Assembly: GCF_001412595.2 (NCBI RefSeq)
Contig: NZ_CP012640.2
Span: forward strand, 1,736,001-1,800,000
Direction: 5' to 3'
DNA: 64,000 nucleotides
Origin: Massilia sp. WG5
GTDB taxonomy: Bacteria; Pseudomonadota; Gammaproteobacteria; Burkholderiales; Burkholderiaceae_D
Shown: positions 42,019-51,342 of the stretch, piece after piece
Position numbering within the stretch: the stretch's first letter is position 1
How the letters are laid out: every line of letters begins with the position of its first letter
Position numbers and translations under genes: made by a program
Notes under the pieces: generated by a model
Told to the model about the DNA's origin: nothing
What the model saw: only the letters and a program-made list of their open reading frames with translations
The model's database searches: none

Positions 42019-42822
42019 ATGAGTCCATACAAGTTAGAAGCGGGAACCGCGCAGCACATCGGCAACCGTCCGCAGCAGAACGACCGCGTCGCCCTGATGA
42101 CGGGCGCCCGCGCTCCCGGATACGTGCTGGCGATCCTGTCCGACGGCATCGGCGGCGCCGCGGCGTCGGAACAGGTGCTGCACACGGCCAAGCACGTGTT
42201 CGACCTGTTCAAGCCCGGCGACGGGCCCGCCGTCGAGCGCTTGGAGCACTTGCTGCGCGATATAGTGCAAGAGACTCACCTGGTCATCAAGATGAATGCC
42301 GTTACCACCGGGGTCGAGACGCATGCCAGCTTCGTCGGCCTGGTCCTGAGTCCGCACGGCGAGGCGGTGTGGGCGCATGTGGGCGATTCGCGGCTCTACC
42401 ACTTCCAGGATGGCGCCTGCCTGGCGCGCACCAGCGACGCCGCCTATGTCGAGCACCTGGTGGCAAGCGACCGCCTGCCTCCGGCATCGGCGAAGAACCA
42501 CCGCAAATCCAAGCTGCTGGTCAATGTGCTGGGCAATGGCCGCAAGGAGCCCTACGTCACCGTCGGCCATTGCACGGGCCTGGCGGCGGGCGACGTGTTC
42601 CTGCTGGCGTCGGACGGGCTATGGCATTTCTTCACCGACGCCGAACTCGGCGCGGCCACCGCGCGGTCGACGCCGCGCCAGGCTTCCGAGATGCTCATCA
42701 CCAAGGCCGGCGAACGCTCGCAGGGCAAGGGCGGCAATTGCACGATGGCGATCTTGAAACTGGTGCCGCCGCCGCAGGAGGTGGGCAACTACACGGTGCA
42801 GAAACTCAGGCGCGCGGTGTAG
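42019..42822 (+). CDS. PP2C-family serine/threonine phosphatase
   Basis: A 267-residue stand-alone PP2C domain. Motifs are RPQQNDRVAL, SDGIGG, HVGDSRLYHF and LASDGLW. The last metal-binding motif, normally D-N in PP2C proteins, is GGNCTM, so the final metal-coordinating Asp appears lost. It has no membrane helix or signal peptide. The substrate is unknown, and there is no adjacent Hanks-type kinase or FHA gene. A family B repeat follows directly. Confidence 0.88.
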   Translation: MSPYKLEAGTAQHIGNRPQQNDRVALMTGARAPGYVLAILSDGIGGAAASEQVLHTAKHVFDLFKPGDGPAVERLEHLLRDIVQETHLVIKMNAVTTGVETHASFVGLVLSPHGEAVWAHVGDSRLYHFQDGACLARTSDAAYVEHLVASDRLPPASAKNHRKSKLLVNVLGNGRKEPYVTVGHCTGLAAGDVFLLASDGLWHFFTDAELGAATARSTPRQASEMLITKAGERSQGKGGNCTMAILKLVPPPQEVGNYTVQKLRRAV

Positions 42823-42869
42823 GGCGTTTACACCGCGCCCGCGCGACAGCGGGCATGCTGCGGGCGTCA

Positions 42870-42897
42870 CGCGTGGGCACGTTGTGCCCACCCTACG
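42870..42897. repeat. family B repeat, copy 4 (supplies a stop codon)
   Basis: CGCGTGGGCACGTTGTGCCC followed by ACCCTACG. Read on the minus strand, its CGTAGGGTGGG begins with the TAG (42895-42893) that ends the downstream lipoprotein gene, so the repeat overlaps coding sequence. Confidence 0.8.
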
Positions 42898-43591
42898 GCG
42901 TCGGGCTGGCGGCCGCCTTGGCCTTCTCCGCCTTCTCTTCCTCGGCCTTCCTGGCCAGCTTGGCCGCGCGTTCCGCCTTCTTCCGCGCGACTTCGCGCTG
43001 GCGTTCCTCGGATTCGGCCTTGCGGCGTTCGTAGTCGCGCGCGTTCTGGGCGCGCTTCGGCGCATCGGCCGCTTCCTTGGCCTGGGCTTCCTTCAGGCGG
43101 GCGTCGCGCTTGGCCTCGCGGGCGGGCACGGTGGGCGCGCGCGGCGCCGGCGCTTCCTGCACCTGCGGCGCCGGCTTCGGCGGCTCGGCAGCCAGGCGCG
43201 CTTCTTCCTCGCGGTATTTCTTGTCGGCCTCGGCCAGCTTGCGGTCGCGCTCGTCGACCACGGCCTGGCGCTTGAAGCGCTCGGCCTGCACCTCGATCGC
43301 GCGCTGGGCCGCCAGCGCGCTGCGGCGCCGTTCCTTGGCATCGTCGAGGCAGCGGTTGACGAAGAACTTGTCGTAGCAGACCCGCTCGCGCTCGGCGAAG
43401 CGGGCCTCGACCGCGGCGCGTTCGCGCGCCACCGCGGCCAGCTGCTGGTCGGCCTGGGCCACCGAGGTGACCGGCGGCGGCGGCACTTCGCGCACGGCCG
43501 GACGGTTGCCGGCGCAAGCCGCCAGCAGCGCGCACAGCAGGGCGGCCTGGGCGCCGAGGGCGGCGCGGCGCATGATCGGGTTTGCCTTCAT
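42893..43591 (-). CDS. coiled-coil lipoprotein of unknown function
   Basis: A 232-residue predicted lipoprotein. Its signal (MKANPIMRRAALGAQAALLC) ends in lipobox LLAAC. The mature part is highly charged helix rich in Glu, Lys, Arg and Ala (AVARERAAVEARFAERERVCYDKFFVNRCLDDAKERRR, and a C-terminal Lys/Glu repeat region). A Cys pair in VCYDKFFVNRC could form a disulfide. No family is recognised. The start is ATG 43591; a GTG at 43624 overlapping the zapE stop would spoil the signal. The stop codon lies in a family B repeat. It is probably cotranscribed with zapE. Confidence 0.75.
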   Translation of the reverse strand: MKANPIMRRAALGAQAALLCALLAACAGNRPAVREVPPPPVTSVAQADQQLAAVARERAAVEARFAERERVCYDKFFVNRCLDDAKERRRSALAAQRAIEVQAERFKRQAVVDERDRKLAEADKKYREEEARLAAEPPKPAPQVQEAPAPRAPTVPAREAKRDARLKEAQAKEAADAPKRAQNARDYERRKAESEERQREVARKKAERAAKLARKAEEEKAEKAKAAASPTP

Positions 43592-43620
43592 CGTCTTGTT
43601 GTTTTCCTGTTCGATGGTGT

Positions 43621-44718
43621 TCACGCGAGGGAATCGGCGGCGCCGCGGCGCTCAGCCAGCATGTATTCGCGCGATTGCATCTCAATGATACGCGAGACGG
43701 TACGGTGGAACTCGTTCGACATCGCACCTTCCGTGTACAGGTGCTCCGGCGCCACCTCGGCCGACATGATCAGCTTGACCTTGTGGTCGTAGAACACGTC
43801 GATCAGCCAGGTGAAGCGGCGCGCCTCCGACGACATCGCCGCCGACATGCGCGGCACCGCGGACAGGATCACGGTGTGGAACTGGCTGGACAGCTCGAGG
43901 TAGTCGTTCTGCGAGCGCGGGCCGCCGCACAGGGTGTGGAAATCGAACCAGATCACCCCGCCCGCGCGCCGCAGGGCGCGCAGCTCGCGCTGCTCGATGT
44001 GCACGCGCGGGTCTTCGTCGGCGGTGTCGGCGATCTTGGCGTAGGTGTCGCGCAACGCATGGTCGCTGGCGGCGTTGAGCGGCGTGTAGTAGGCCTGCAC
44101 CTGTTCCAGCGTGCGGTGGCGGTAGTCGATGCCGGCGTCGACGTTCATCACGTCCAGCTTGTCCTTCAGCAGCGCGATGGTCGGCAGCATGCGGTCGCGG
44201 TGCAGGCCGTCCGGGTAGAGCTTGTCGGGGTCGTAGTTCGAGGTCATCACGAAGGAGACGCCGTATTCGAACAGCTTCGACAGCAGGTTGTACATGATCA
44301 TCGCGTCGGCCACGTCGCTGACGTGGAACTCGTCGAAGCAGATCAGGCGGTACTTCTTGGCGATGCGCTTGGCGACTTCGACCAGCGGGTCTTCCACGCC
44401 TTTGAGCTCGTCGAGCTGGCGGTGCACGGCGCGCATGAATTCGTGGAAGTGCAGGCGCGTCTTGCGCACCACCGGGACCACCGAATAGAAGCTGTCCATC
44501 AGGAAGGACTTGCCGCGCCCCACCCCGCCCCACATGTAGACGCCCTGCGGCACCTCGGGACGCTTGATCAGGCGCTTGAAAGCGGACGACCGCTGGGCCT
44601 TGTAGTGGACCCAGTCGTCGTACGCCTGCTGGAGACGGTCTACCGCGCGCTGCTGGGCCGGATCGGACTTGAAGCCGCGCTCGGTCAGCGCGTGCAGGTA
44701 ATACTCTTGGACGTTCAT
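43621..44718 (-). CDS. zapE: cell division ATPase ZapE (AFG1-like)
   Basis: An AAA-type ATPase of 365 residues that associates with the Z-ring in E. coli. Walker A is GGVGRGKS in YMWGGVGRGKSFLMDSFY, Walker B is LICFDEFHVSDVADAMI, and the sensor region is TSNYDPDKLYPDGLHRDRMLP. The start is ATG 44718; the open frame upstream comes from repeat B5. It lies downstream of lpd, a common betaproteobacterial linkage. Confidence 0.94.
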   Translation of the reverse strand: MNVQEYYLHALTERGFKSDPAQQRAVDRLQQAYDDWVHYKAQRSSAFKRLIKRPEVPQGVYMWGGVGRGKSFLMDSFYSVVPVVRKTRLHFHEFMRAVHRQLDELKGVEDPLVEVAKRIAKKYRLICFDEFHVSDVADAMIMYNLLSKLFEYGVSFVMTSNYDPDKLYPDGLHRDRMLPTIALLKDKLDVMNVDAGIDYRHRTLEQVQAYYTPLNAASDHALRDTYAKIADTADEDPRVHIEQRELRALRRAGGVIWFDFHTLCGGPRSQNDYLELSSQFHTVILSAVPRMSAAMSSEARRFTWLIDVFYDHKVKLIMSAEVAPEHLYTEGAMSNEFHRTVSRIIEMQSREYMLAERRGAADSLA

Positions 44719-44734
44719 GAGGTGCTCATCAAAA

Positions 44735-44812
44735 CGTAGGGTGGGCACCATGTGTCCACGCGGATGCCGGCGTGGTGCGGACCTCCGCGTGGGCACGGGG
44801 TGCCCACCCTAC
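44735..44812. repeat. family B palindromic repeat, copy 5 (paired)
   Basis: Two units: CGTAGGGTGGGCACC (44735 onward, ending CCACGCG) and CCGCGTGGGCACGGGG (44785 onward, ending CCACCCTAC), in inverted orientation, as in copy 1. It lies between lpd and zapE. Confidence 0.8.
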
Positions 44813-44835
44813 AGCGGCGCAAGGCCGCTATTTAC

Positions 44836-46266
44836 TTAGAAGTTCAGCGAACGCTTGTCGACGGCGAGCGCGGCTTCCTTGGTCGCTTCGGACAGGGTCG
44901 GGTGAGCGTGGCAGATGCGCGCGATGTCTTCGGCCGAAGCCTTGAACTCCATCGCCACCACGGCTTCCGAGATCAGCTCGGAAGCGACCGGGCCCACGAT
45001 GTGCACGCCCAGGATCTCGTCGGTAGCGGCATCGGCGATCACCTTGACCATGCCGGTGGTGTCGCCCAGCGCGCGCGCACGGCCGTTGGCCATGAACGGG
45101 AAGGTGCCGGCCTTGTAGGCGACGCCATCCTTCTTCAGCTGCTCTTCGGTGCGGCCGACCCAGGCGATTTCCGGCGAGGTGTAGATCACCCACGGGATGG
45201 TGTTGAAGTTGACGTGGCCATGCTGGCCGGCGATGCGCTCGGCAACCGCGACGCCCTCTTCTTCCGCCTTGTGCGCCAGCATCGGGCCGCGCACGACGTC
45301 GCCCACTGCCCAGATGCCCGGCACGCCGGTGCGGCACTCGTCGTCGACGGCGATGAAGCCGCGCTCGTCGAGCTGCAGGCCGACGCTCTCGAAGCCCAGG
45401 CCGTTGGTGTTCGGCACGCGGCCGATCGAGACGATCAGGCGGTCGAAGGTGGCGGTCTGCGCGGCGCCGCTGGCATCGGCGTATTCCACGGTGACGCTGT
45501 TGTCGCCCTTGGTGATGTTGCCGATCTTGACGCCCAGGTGGATGTCCAGGCCCTGCTTGGTGAAGGCCTTCTGCGCTTCCTTGGCGATCTGCTGGTCGAC
45601 TGCGCCCAGGAAGGCCGGCAGGCCTTCCAGCACGGTGACCTTGGCGCCCACGCGGCGCCATACCGAACCCATTTCCAGGCCGATCACGCCGGCGCCGATC
45701 ACGCCCAGCGTGGCCGGGACGGCGTCGATCGCCAGTGCACCGGTGTTCGACAGGACCAGTTTCTCGTCGAACGGGGTGCCCGGCAGTTCGCGCGGATTGG
45801 AGCCGGTGGCGACGATCACGTTCTTGGCGGTTAGGGTATCGGTGGTCGGGCCCGAGACGTTGACGGTGAAGCCTTCGCCAGCCTTGCCGGCGAGGGTGCC
45901 GCGGCCGTGGAAGAAGGTGACCTTGTTCTTCTTGAACAGGTAGACGATGCCGTCGTTGTTGGCCTTGACCACGCCATCCTTACGCTTGAGCATCTGGCCC
46001 AGGTCCAGCTCCAGGCCGGACACGTTGATGCCGTGCTCCTTGAAAGCATGGCCGGCGTGCTCGAAGTGCTCCGACGATTGCAGCAGCGCCTTCGACGGGA
46101 TGCAGCCGACGTTGGTGCAGGTGCCGCCCAGGGCAGGACCGCCCTTGGCATTCTGCGCCTCGTCGATGCAGGCCACCTTGAAGCCCAGCTGGGCAGCGCG
46201 GATGGCAGCCACATAGCCGCCGGGGCCGCCGCCGATCACGACGACGTCAAATTGTTTATCGCTCAT
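44836..46266 (-). CDS. lpdA: dihydrolipoyl dehydrogenase (E3)
   Basis: The FAD-dependent E3 component that reoxidises the lipoyl groups of 2-oxoacid dehydrogenase complexes with NAD+; 476 residues. It has FAD-binding [20 protein letters not shown], the redox-active disulfide in [16 protein letters not shown], an NAD-binding [16 protein letters not shown], and the C-terminal catalytic His in HAHPTLSE. It is third in the sucA-odhB-lpdA set, separated from odhB by a PspC-type gene and a family A repeat. Confidence 0.96.
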   Translation of the reverse strand: MSDKQFDVVVIGGGPGGYVAAIRAAQLGFKVACIDEAQNAKGGPALGGTCTNVGCIPSKALLQSSEHFEHAGHAFKEHGINVSGLELDLGQMLKRKDGVVKANNDGIVYLFKKNKVTFFHGRGTLAGKAGEGFTVNVSGPTTDTLTAKNVIVATGSNPRELPGTPFDEKLVLSNTGALAIDAVPATLGVIGAGVIGLEMGSVWRRVGAKVTVLEGLPAFLGAVDQQIAKEAQKAFTKQGLDIHLGVKIGNITKGDNSVTVEYADASGAAQTATFDRLIVSIGRVPNTNGLGFESVGLQLDERGFIAVDDECRTGVPGIWAVGDVVRGPMLAHKAEEEGVAVAERIAGQHGHVNFNTIPWVIYTSPEIAWVGRTEEQLKKDGVAYKAGTFPFMANGRARALGDTTGMVKVIADAATDEILGVHIVGPVASELISEAVVAMEFKASAEDIARICHAHPTLSEATKEAALAVDKRSLNF

Positions 46267-46305
46267 TATTTATCCCTTTTACGTCGTTCCCGGACTCATC
46301 CTGGG

Positions 46306-46393
46306 ACGTCATCCCCGCGAAGGCGGGAACCCAAGTCGGACGCATTTCGACTGCGCTCGCAGAACCTGGGTCCCCGCCTTCGCGGGGACGACG
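46306..46393. repeat. family A palindromic repeat, copy 5 (complete inverted pair)
   Basis: The left unit ATCCCCGCGAAGGCGGGAA with CCCAAG and the right unit TCCCCGCCTTCGCGGGGA with preceding CCTGGG, both in the usual arrangement. It lies within the 2-oxoglutarate dehydrogenase gene cluster, just upstream of lpdA. Confidence 0.85.
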
Positions 46394-46422
46394 ATCGATT
46401 ATTCGCGGGTACGACGGTTAAT

Positions 46423-46761
46423 TTATTCTTCCGGTACGAAAATCCACAACAACAGGTAAATCACCGCGCCAAATCCGAAGGTCAGGGTGAACAGCGTAAA
46501 CACCAGCCGCCACACCCACGAATCCACCTCCGACACCCGCGCCAGGCCGCCGCACACGCCGCCGATCCAGCGGTCGGTGCGCGAGCGGCGCAAGGTGTTG
46601 AGCTCGGCAGCGAAACTCCCGCCCGAGGCCGTCGAGGCGCCCTTGTTCAGGTTCACCGTCGACGAGGACAGGATCTTCGCCTTGGCCTGTTCGAATTCGG
46701 CGTCGGTCAGGGCGCCGGCCTGGTGCAGTTCGTGCAAGCGCTTGATTTCATCGGCAATCAT
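46423..46761 (-). CDS. SHOCT-PspC domain membrane protein
   Basis: A 112-residue protein. Its N-terminus is SHOCT-like (DEIKRLHELHQAGALTDAEFEQAKAKIL, about 4-31), followed by a linker and a PspC domain (RSRTDRWIGGVCGGLARVSEVDSWVWRLVF) with a membrane segment ending in LLLWIFVPEE. PspC domains sense or respond to envelope stress; SHOCT regions mediate oligomerisation. GGAGGG precedes ATG 46761. It lies between odhB and lpdA in the same direction, an unexpected place for an envelope-stress-type gene. There is no pspA or pspB nearby. Confidence 0.85.
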   Translation of the reverse strand: MIADEIKRLHELHQAGALTDAEFEQAKAKILSSSTVNLNKGASTASGGSFAAELNTLRRSRTDRWIGGVCGGLARVSEVDSWVWRLVFTLFTLTFGFGAVIYLLLWIFVPEE

Positions 46762-46824
46762 GGTGACAACCCTCCATCAATACAGCACGAACGGCGCGCC
46801 AGGCGACGCGCCTTTCCTGGTGAA

Positions 46825-48111
46825 TTACAGGTCCAGCAGCAGGCGCGACGGATCTTCCAGCGCGTCCTTCATGGCGACCAGGCCCAGCACGGCTTCGCGG
46901 CCGTCGATGATGCGGTGGTCGTAGGACATCGCCAGGTAGTTCATCGGACGGATCACGATCTGGCCGTTCTCGACCACGGCGCGGTCCTTGGTCGCGTGCA
47001 CGCCCAGGATAGCCGACTGCGGCGGGTTGATGATCGGGGTCGACAGCATCGAGCCGAAGGTGCCGCCGTTCGAGATCGAGAAGGTACCGCCGGTCAGGTC
47101 TTCCAGGGTCAGCTTGCCTTCCTTGGCTTTCTGGCCGAATTCACCGATCTTCTTCTCGATGTCGGCGATCGACATCTGGTCGGCGTTGCGCAGGATCGGC
47201 ACCACCAGGCCACGCGGCGAACCGACAGCGATACCGATGTCGAAGTAGCCGTGGTAGACGATGTCGTTACCGTCGACCGAGGCGTTCAGGATCGGGTACT
47301 TCTTCAGCGCGTGCACGGCGGCCTTGACGAAGAAGGACATGAAGCCCAGCTTGACGCCGTGGTTCTTCTCGAACTGGTCCTTGTACTTGGCGCGCAGGTC
47401 CATGACCGGCTTCATGTTGACTTCGTTGAAGGTGGTCAGGATCGCGTTGGTCGACTGCGACTGCAGCAGGCGCTCGGCGATACGGGCGCGCAGGCGGCTC
47501 ATCGGCACGCGCTCTTCCGGACGGTCGCCCAGGTTGGCCGGGGACGGGGCGGCGACTTGCTGCAGGGCCGGCTTGGCGGCCTGCTGCTGCAGCGGGGCCG
47601 GTGCGGCCGGCGAAACTGGAGCCGAACCCGCGGCGCCTTTGTTGGCGACGGCGGCCAGGGCATCGCCCTTGGTCACGCGGCCGTCACGGCCGGTGCCGGT
47701 GGCGTCGGCGGTGCCCAGGTTGTTGTCGGCCAGGATCTTGGCGGCGGCCGGCATGGCGACGTCGCCTTTCGAGCCGGTCGATGCCGACGAGGTTTGCGGG
47801 GCGGCGGCAGCGGCCGGGGCGTTCGCCACCGGAGCGGCGGTAATGCCGATCGGGCTGGTCTGTGCCGATGCTTCGGTATCGATGATCGCGATGGTCTCGC
47901 CGGCAACGACGGTCGCGCCGTCGGCCTTGATCAGTTGCACGATCACGCCAGCGCTCGGGGCCGGCAGTTCAAGAACCACCTTGTCGGTCTCGATGTCGAT
48001 CATGTTCTCGTCGCGCGCGACGGCTTCGCCGACCTTCTTGTGCCAGGACAGCAGGGTCGCCTCTGCAACCGATTCCGACAGTTGGGGGACCTTGACTTCG
48101 ATTTGTGCCAT
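46825..48111 (-). CDS. odhB: 2-oxoglutarate dehydrogenase E2, dihydrolipoyl succinyltransferase
   Basis: The core acyltransferase of the TCA-cycle 2-oxoglutarate dehydrogenase complex, 428 residues. It has one N-terminal lipoyl domain (lipoylated Lys44 in [10 protein letters not shown]), an Ala/Pro-rich linker, a peripheral-subunit-binding domain ([31 protein letters not shown]), a second linker, and a catalytic domain ending in [13 protein letters not shown] with the active-site His. A hairpin with T-rich flank separates it from sucA. Confidence 0.97.
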   Translation of the reverse strand: MAQIEVKVPQLSESVAEATLLSWHKKVGEAVARDENMIDIETDKVVLELPAPSAGVIVQLIKADGATVVAGETIAIIDTEASAQTSPIGITAAPVANAPAAAAAPQTSSASTGSKGDVAMPAAAKILADNNLGTADATGTGRDGRVTKGDALAAVANKGAAGSAPVSPAAPAPLQQQAAKPALQQVAAPSPANLGDRPEERVPMSRLRARIAERLLQSQSTNAILTTFNEVNMKPVMDLRAKYKDQFEKNHGVKLGFMSFFVKAAVHALKKYPILNASVDGNDIVYHGYFDIGIAVGSPRGLVVPILRNADQMSIADIEKKIGEFGQKAKEGKLTLEDLTGGTFSISNGGTFGSMLSTPIINPPQSAILGVHATKDRAVVENGQIVIRPMNYLAMSYDHRIIDGREAVLGLVAMKDALEDPSRLLLDL

Positions 48112-48141
48112 TTAAAACTCCGTATATTTTTCTTGCGAAAA

Positions 48142-48168
48142 CCCCGCGCCAGCCAGAACGGCGCGGGG
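48142..48168 (-). terminator. intercistronic hairpin between sucA and odhB
   Basis: A 9-bp GC stem (CCCCGCGCC at 48142-48150 and GGCGCGGGG at 48160-48168) with a 9-base loop is followed on the minus strand by TTTTCGC. This is terminator-like with a short T tract, inside an operon, so it may attenuate transcription or protect mRNA ends. Confidence 0.6.
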
Positions 48169-48189
48169 TGCTCTTGGGCTTTTAACTAA

Positions 48190-51045
48190 TTACTTGGTCA
48201 GAATGAAGCCCTTGAGCTTCGAGAACGCGGTTTCCAGCAGTTCCTTCTGCTGCGCCACGTGCTTGTCGGCGTAACCGACAGCCGGCGATGCGGAAGCCGG
48301 ACGGCCGGCGTACGACAGGCGCTGGCCCGATTCCATGCTTTCGAACAGGTTGTGCTGGATCTGGAACCACGGACCCTGGTTCTGCGGCTCGTCCTGCACC
48401 CACACCACTTCGGTCGCGTTCGGGAACTTCTTCAGTTCGGCAACGAAGGCCTTGTGCGGGAACGGATACAGCTGCTCCATGCGGACGATCGCGGTGTCGG
48501 TCGCGTTGCGGGTCTTGCGGGTGTTGACCAGGTCATAGTAGACCTTGCCCGAGCAGACCAGCACGCGCTTGACCTTGTTGGCGTCGATCTTGTCGTCCAG
48601 TTCGCCGATGACGGTCTGGAAACCGCCCTTGGCCAGGTCGGTCAGCGGCGAGCCGGCGTCCTTGTTACGCAGCAGCGACTTCGGCGTGAAGATCACCAGC
48701 GGCTTGCGGAACTGGCGCACCATCTGGCGGCGCAGCAGGTGGAAGATCTGGGCGGCGGTGGTCGGCTGCACGACTTGCATGTTGTGGTCTGCGCACAGCT
48801 GCAGGAAGCGCTCGATACGTGCCGACGAGTGCTCCGGACCCTGGCCTTCGTAGCCGTGCGGCAGCATCAGCACCAGGCCCGAGGCGCGGCCCCACTTCAC
48901 TTCGCCCGAGGCGATGAACTGGTCGATGACGACCTGGGCGCCGTTGACGAAGTCGCCGAACTGGCCTTCCCAGATGGTCAGGGTGTTCGGCTCGGCGGTC
49001 GAGTAGCCGTATTCGAAGCCCAGCACCGCTTCTTCCGACAGCACGGAGTCGATGACGGTGAAGTTGGCCTGGTTGTCCGACACGTTGGCCAGCGGCAGGT
49101 AGATGCCCTGGTCCCAGCGCTCGCGGTTCTGGTCGTGCAGCACGGCGTGGCGGTGCACGAAGGTGCCGCGGCCGGCGTCCTGGCCCGACAGGCGGACCGC
49201 GTAGCCCGACGACAGCAGCGAGGCGTAGGCCAGGTGTTCGCCCATGCCCCAGTCCAGGTTCAGCTCGCCCTGGCCCATCTTGGCGCGGTCGCCCAGCACC
49301 TTCTCGACCAGCGAGTGCAGCTTGAAGTTTTCCGGCACGGTGGTGATGCGCTGCGACAGGCGTTTCAGCTCGGTCAGCGGCACGGCGGTGTCGGCGGCGT
49401 CGGTCCACTTCTTGTTCAGGAACGGCGCCCAATCCACGGCGTACTTGTTCTTGAAGTCGGTCAGGACCGGATCGATGGTGTGCTTGCCGGCGTCCATCGC
49501 GGCGCGGTATTCGGCCACCAGCTGGTCGCCGCCGTCAGCGGCGATGGTGCCCTGCGCAGCCAGCTTGTCCGCGTACATCTTGCGGGTGCCCGGGTGCTTG
49601 GCGATCTTCTTGTACATCAGCGGCTGGGTCAGGGCCGGGGTATCCTGCTCGTTGTGGCCCAGCTTGCGGTAGCAGACGATGTCGACGACCACGTCCTTGT
49701 GGAACTCGGTGCGGTAGTCCATCGCGATCTGGGTGGCCAGCACGACCGATTCCGGATCGTCGGCGTTCACGTGCAGCACCGGCGCTTCGATCATCTTGAC
49801 CACGTCGGTGCAATAGATCGTCGAACGGGCGTCGCGCGGGTCCGAGGTGGTGAAACCGATCTGGTTGTTGATGACGATGTGGACGGTACCGCCGGTGCCG
49901 TAGCCGCGGGTCTGGGCCAGGTTCAGGGTTTCCATGACCACGCCCTGGCCGGCGAATGCGGCGTCGCCGTGCACCAGGATCGGCAGCACTTCCTTGCCCT
50001 GGCGGTCGCCGCGGCGTTCCATGCGGGCCTTGACCGAGCCTTCGACGACCGGGTTGACGATTTCCAGGTGCGACGGGTTGAACGCCAGCGACAGGTGGAC
50101 CGGGCCGCCCGGGGTCGAGATGTCGCTCGAGAAGCCCTGGTGGTATTTCACGTCGCCTGCCGGCAGGTCGTCGGCGTGCTTGCCTTCGAATTCTTCGAAC
50201 AGCTCGGACGGGGCCTTGCCCAGGGTGTTGACCAGGACGTTCAGGCGGCCGCGGTGGGCCATGCCGATCACGATTTCCTGGACGCCCTGCTCACCGGCGC
50301 GCTGGATCACTTCGTCCATCGAGGCGATGAAGGACTCGCCGCCTTCCAGCGAGAAACGCTTGGCGCCGACGTACTTGGTGTGGAGGTAGCGCTCCAGGCC
50401 TTCGGCCGCGGTCAGGCGCTCGAGGATGTGCTTTTTCTTTTCTGCGGTGAAGGCCGGGGTCGAGCGGATCGATTCCAGCTTTTCCTGCAGCCAGCGCTTT
50501 TCGGTCGGGTCGCTGACGTACATGAACTCAGCGCCGATCGAACGGCAGTAGGTGTCGCGCAACATGTTCAGCAGGTCGCGCAGCGATGCGGTTTCCTGGC
50601 CGAAATAGGTGTTGCTGATATTGAATTTGGTATCGAGGTCGGCTTCGCTGAAACCGTAGAAGGCAGGATCCAGTTCCGGGATCGGCGGGCGCTCCTGGCG
50701 CTGCAGCGGGTCCAGGTTGGCCCAGCGCGAACCGAGGTAGCGGTAGGCGGCGATCAGCTGGGTGACGGCGACGCGCTTGCGGCCGAGTTCGGCATCCGGG
50801 GAGGCGGTGACGGTGCGGATCGGGCCCTGCTTGGCGCGCTCGGCAAAGGAGGCGATCACGGAGGAGTGGGCCACGTCCGGCTTGGCCGAACCGTCGACGG
50901 CGGGCATGTGCTGCATCGCGTCGAAATACGCGCGCCAGTTGTCAGGCACCGAACCCGGGTTGTTCAGATAGGCTTCGTACAACTCTTCCACGTACGGCGC
51001 ATTACCGCCGAACAGGTACGAGTTGGCTTCGTATTGTTGCATCAT
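48190..51045 (-). CDS. sucA: 2-oxoglutarate dehydrogenase E1 component
   Basis: The thiamine diphosphate-dependent decarboxylase of the TCA cycle, 951 residues. It has an N-terminal E2-docking segment (YEELYEAYLNNPGSVPDNWRAYF-like), GMAHRGRLNVLVN, the ThDP/Mg motif HGDAAFAGQGVVMETLNL through NNQIGFTT, and the transketolase-like middle and C-terminal domains (LMLPHGYEGQGPEHSSARIERFLQLC). ATG 51045 or 51042 may be the start; AAGGTGAG precedes both. It is the first gene of the sucA-odhB-PspC-lpdA set. Confidence 0.97.
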   Translation of the reverse strand: MMQQYEANSYLFGGNAPYVEELYEAYLNNPGSVPDNWRAYFDAMQHMPAVDGSAKPDVAHSSVIASFAERAKQGPIRTVTASPDAELGRKRVAVTQLIAAYRYLGSRWANLDPLQRQERPPIPELDPAFYGFSEADLDTKFNISNTYFGQETASLRDLLNMLRDTYCRSIGAEFMYVSDPTEKRWLQEKLESIRSTPAFTAEKKKHILERLTAAEGLERYLHTKYVGAKRFSLEGGESFIASMDEVIQRAGEQGVQEIVIGMAHRGRLNVLVNTLGKAPSELFEEFEGKHADDLPAGDVKYHQGFSSDISTPGGPVHLSLAFNPSHLEIVNPVVEGSVKARMERRGDRQGKEVLPILVHGDAAFAGQGVVMETLNLAQTRGYGTGGTVHIVINNQIGFTTSDPRDARSTIYCTDVVKMIEAPVLHVNADDPESVVLATQIAMDYRTEFHKDVVVDIVCYRKLGHNEQDTPALTQPLMYKKIAKHPGTRKMYADKLAAQGTIAADGGDQLVAEYRAAMDAGKHTIDPVLTDFKNKYAVDWAPFLNKKWTDAADTAVPLTELKRLSQRITTVPENFKLHSLVEKVLGDRAKMGQGELNLDWGMGEHLAYASLLSSGYAVRLSGQDAGRGTFVHRHAVLHDQNRERWDQGIYLPLANVSDNQANFTVIDSVLSEEAVLGFEYGYSTAEPNTLTIWEGQFGDFVNGAQVVIDQFIASGEVKWGRASGLVLMLPHGYEGQGPEHSSARIERFLQLCADHNMQVVQPTTAAQIFHLLRRQMVRQFRKPLVIFTPKSLLRNKDAGSPLTDLAKGGFQTVIGELDDKIDANKVKRVLVCSGKVYYDLVNTRKTRNATDTAIVRMEQLYPFPHKAFVAELKKFPNATEVVWVQDEPQNQGPWFQIQHNLFESMESGQRLSYAGRPASASPAVGYADKHVAQQKELLETAFSKLKGFILTK

Positions 51046-51306
51046 TCTTGCTCACCTTTCTTCGCGTTTCGCGAAATTAGGGCGGGTTAATCTAACCTTC
51101 CGCGACACGGCCTGACCGGTTAGCGGATCGCACTACTACTCAAGTTGTGGGGGAAGGACTATACAGGGCGGAACTTTGCAGTGGATCAATGCAGCATATT
51201 GCCGCTACGCTGCCAATTTGCGCACGGTATTGTAACGCAAGGCGCCAAGCACGACAGCGGATGGAGTTGTTTTTATTTGTTACCGTGTAGCACCAAAACT
51301 GCTGAG

Positions 51307-51335
51307 TTGACCGGCTAAATGATAATCGTTATCAT
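51307..51335 (+). promoter_or_regulatory. sigma-70 promoter of the iron operon
   Basis: The -35 is TTGACC (51307-51312), the spacer is 17 bases, and the -10 is TATCAT (51330-51335), each 5 of 6 matches to consensus. The start site would fall at about 51342-51343, on the ATG of the first gene, predicting a leaderless mRNA. Confidence 0.75.
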
Positions 51336-51338
51336 TTA
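51316..51338. promoter_or_regulatory. fur box: Fur box
   Basis: Inverted 10-base arms TAAATGATAA and TTATCATTTA around TCG. The core TGATAATCGTTATCA differs from the 7-1-7 Fur motif (TGATAAT-n-ATTATCA) at one base. It covers the promoter spacer and -10, so Fur-Fe(II) binding would block RNA polymerase. It ends 5 bases before the start codon of the PepSY gene. Confidence 0.9.
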
Positions 51339-51342
51339 ATGC

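Noticed and set aside
48259..51090. 943-residue plus-strand open frame opposite sucA
   Set aside because: Antisense shadow of the conserved sucA gene; no recognisable domain.
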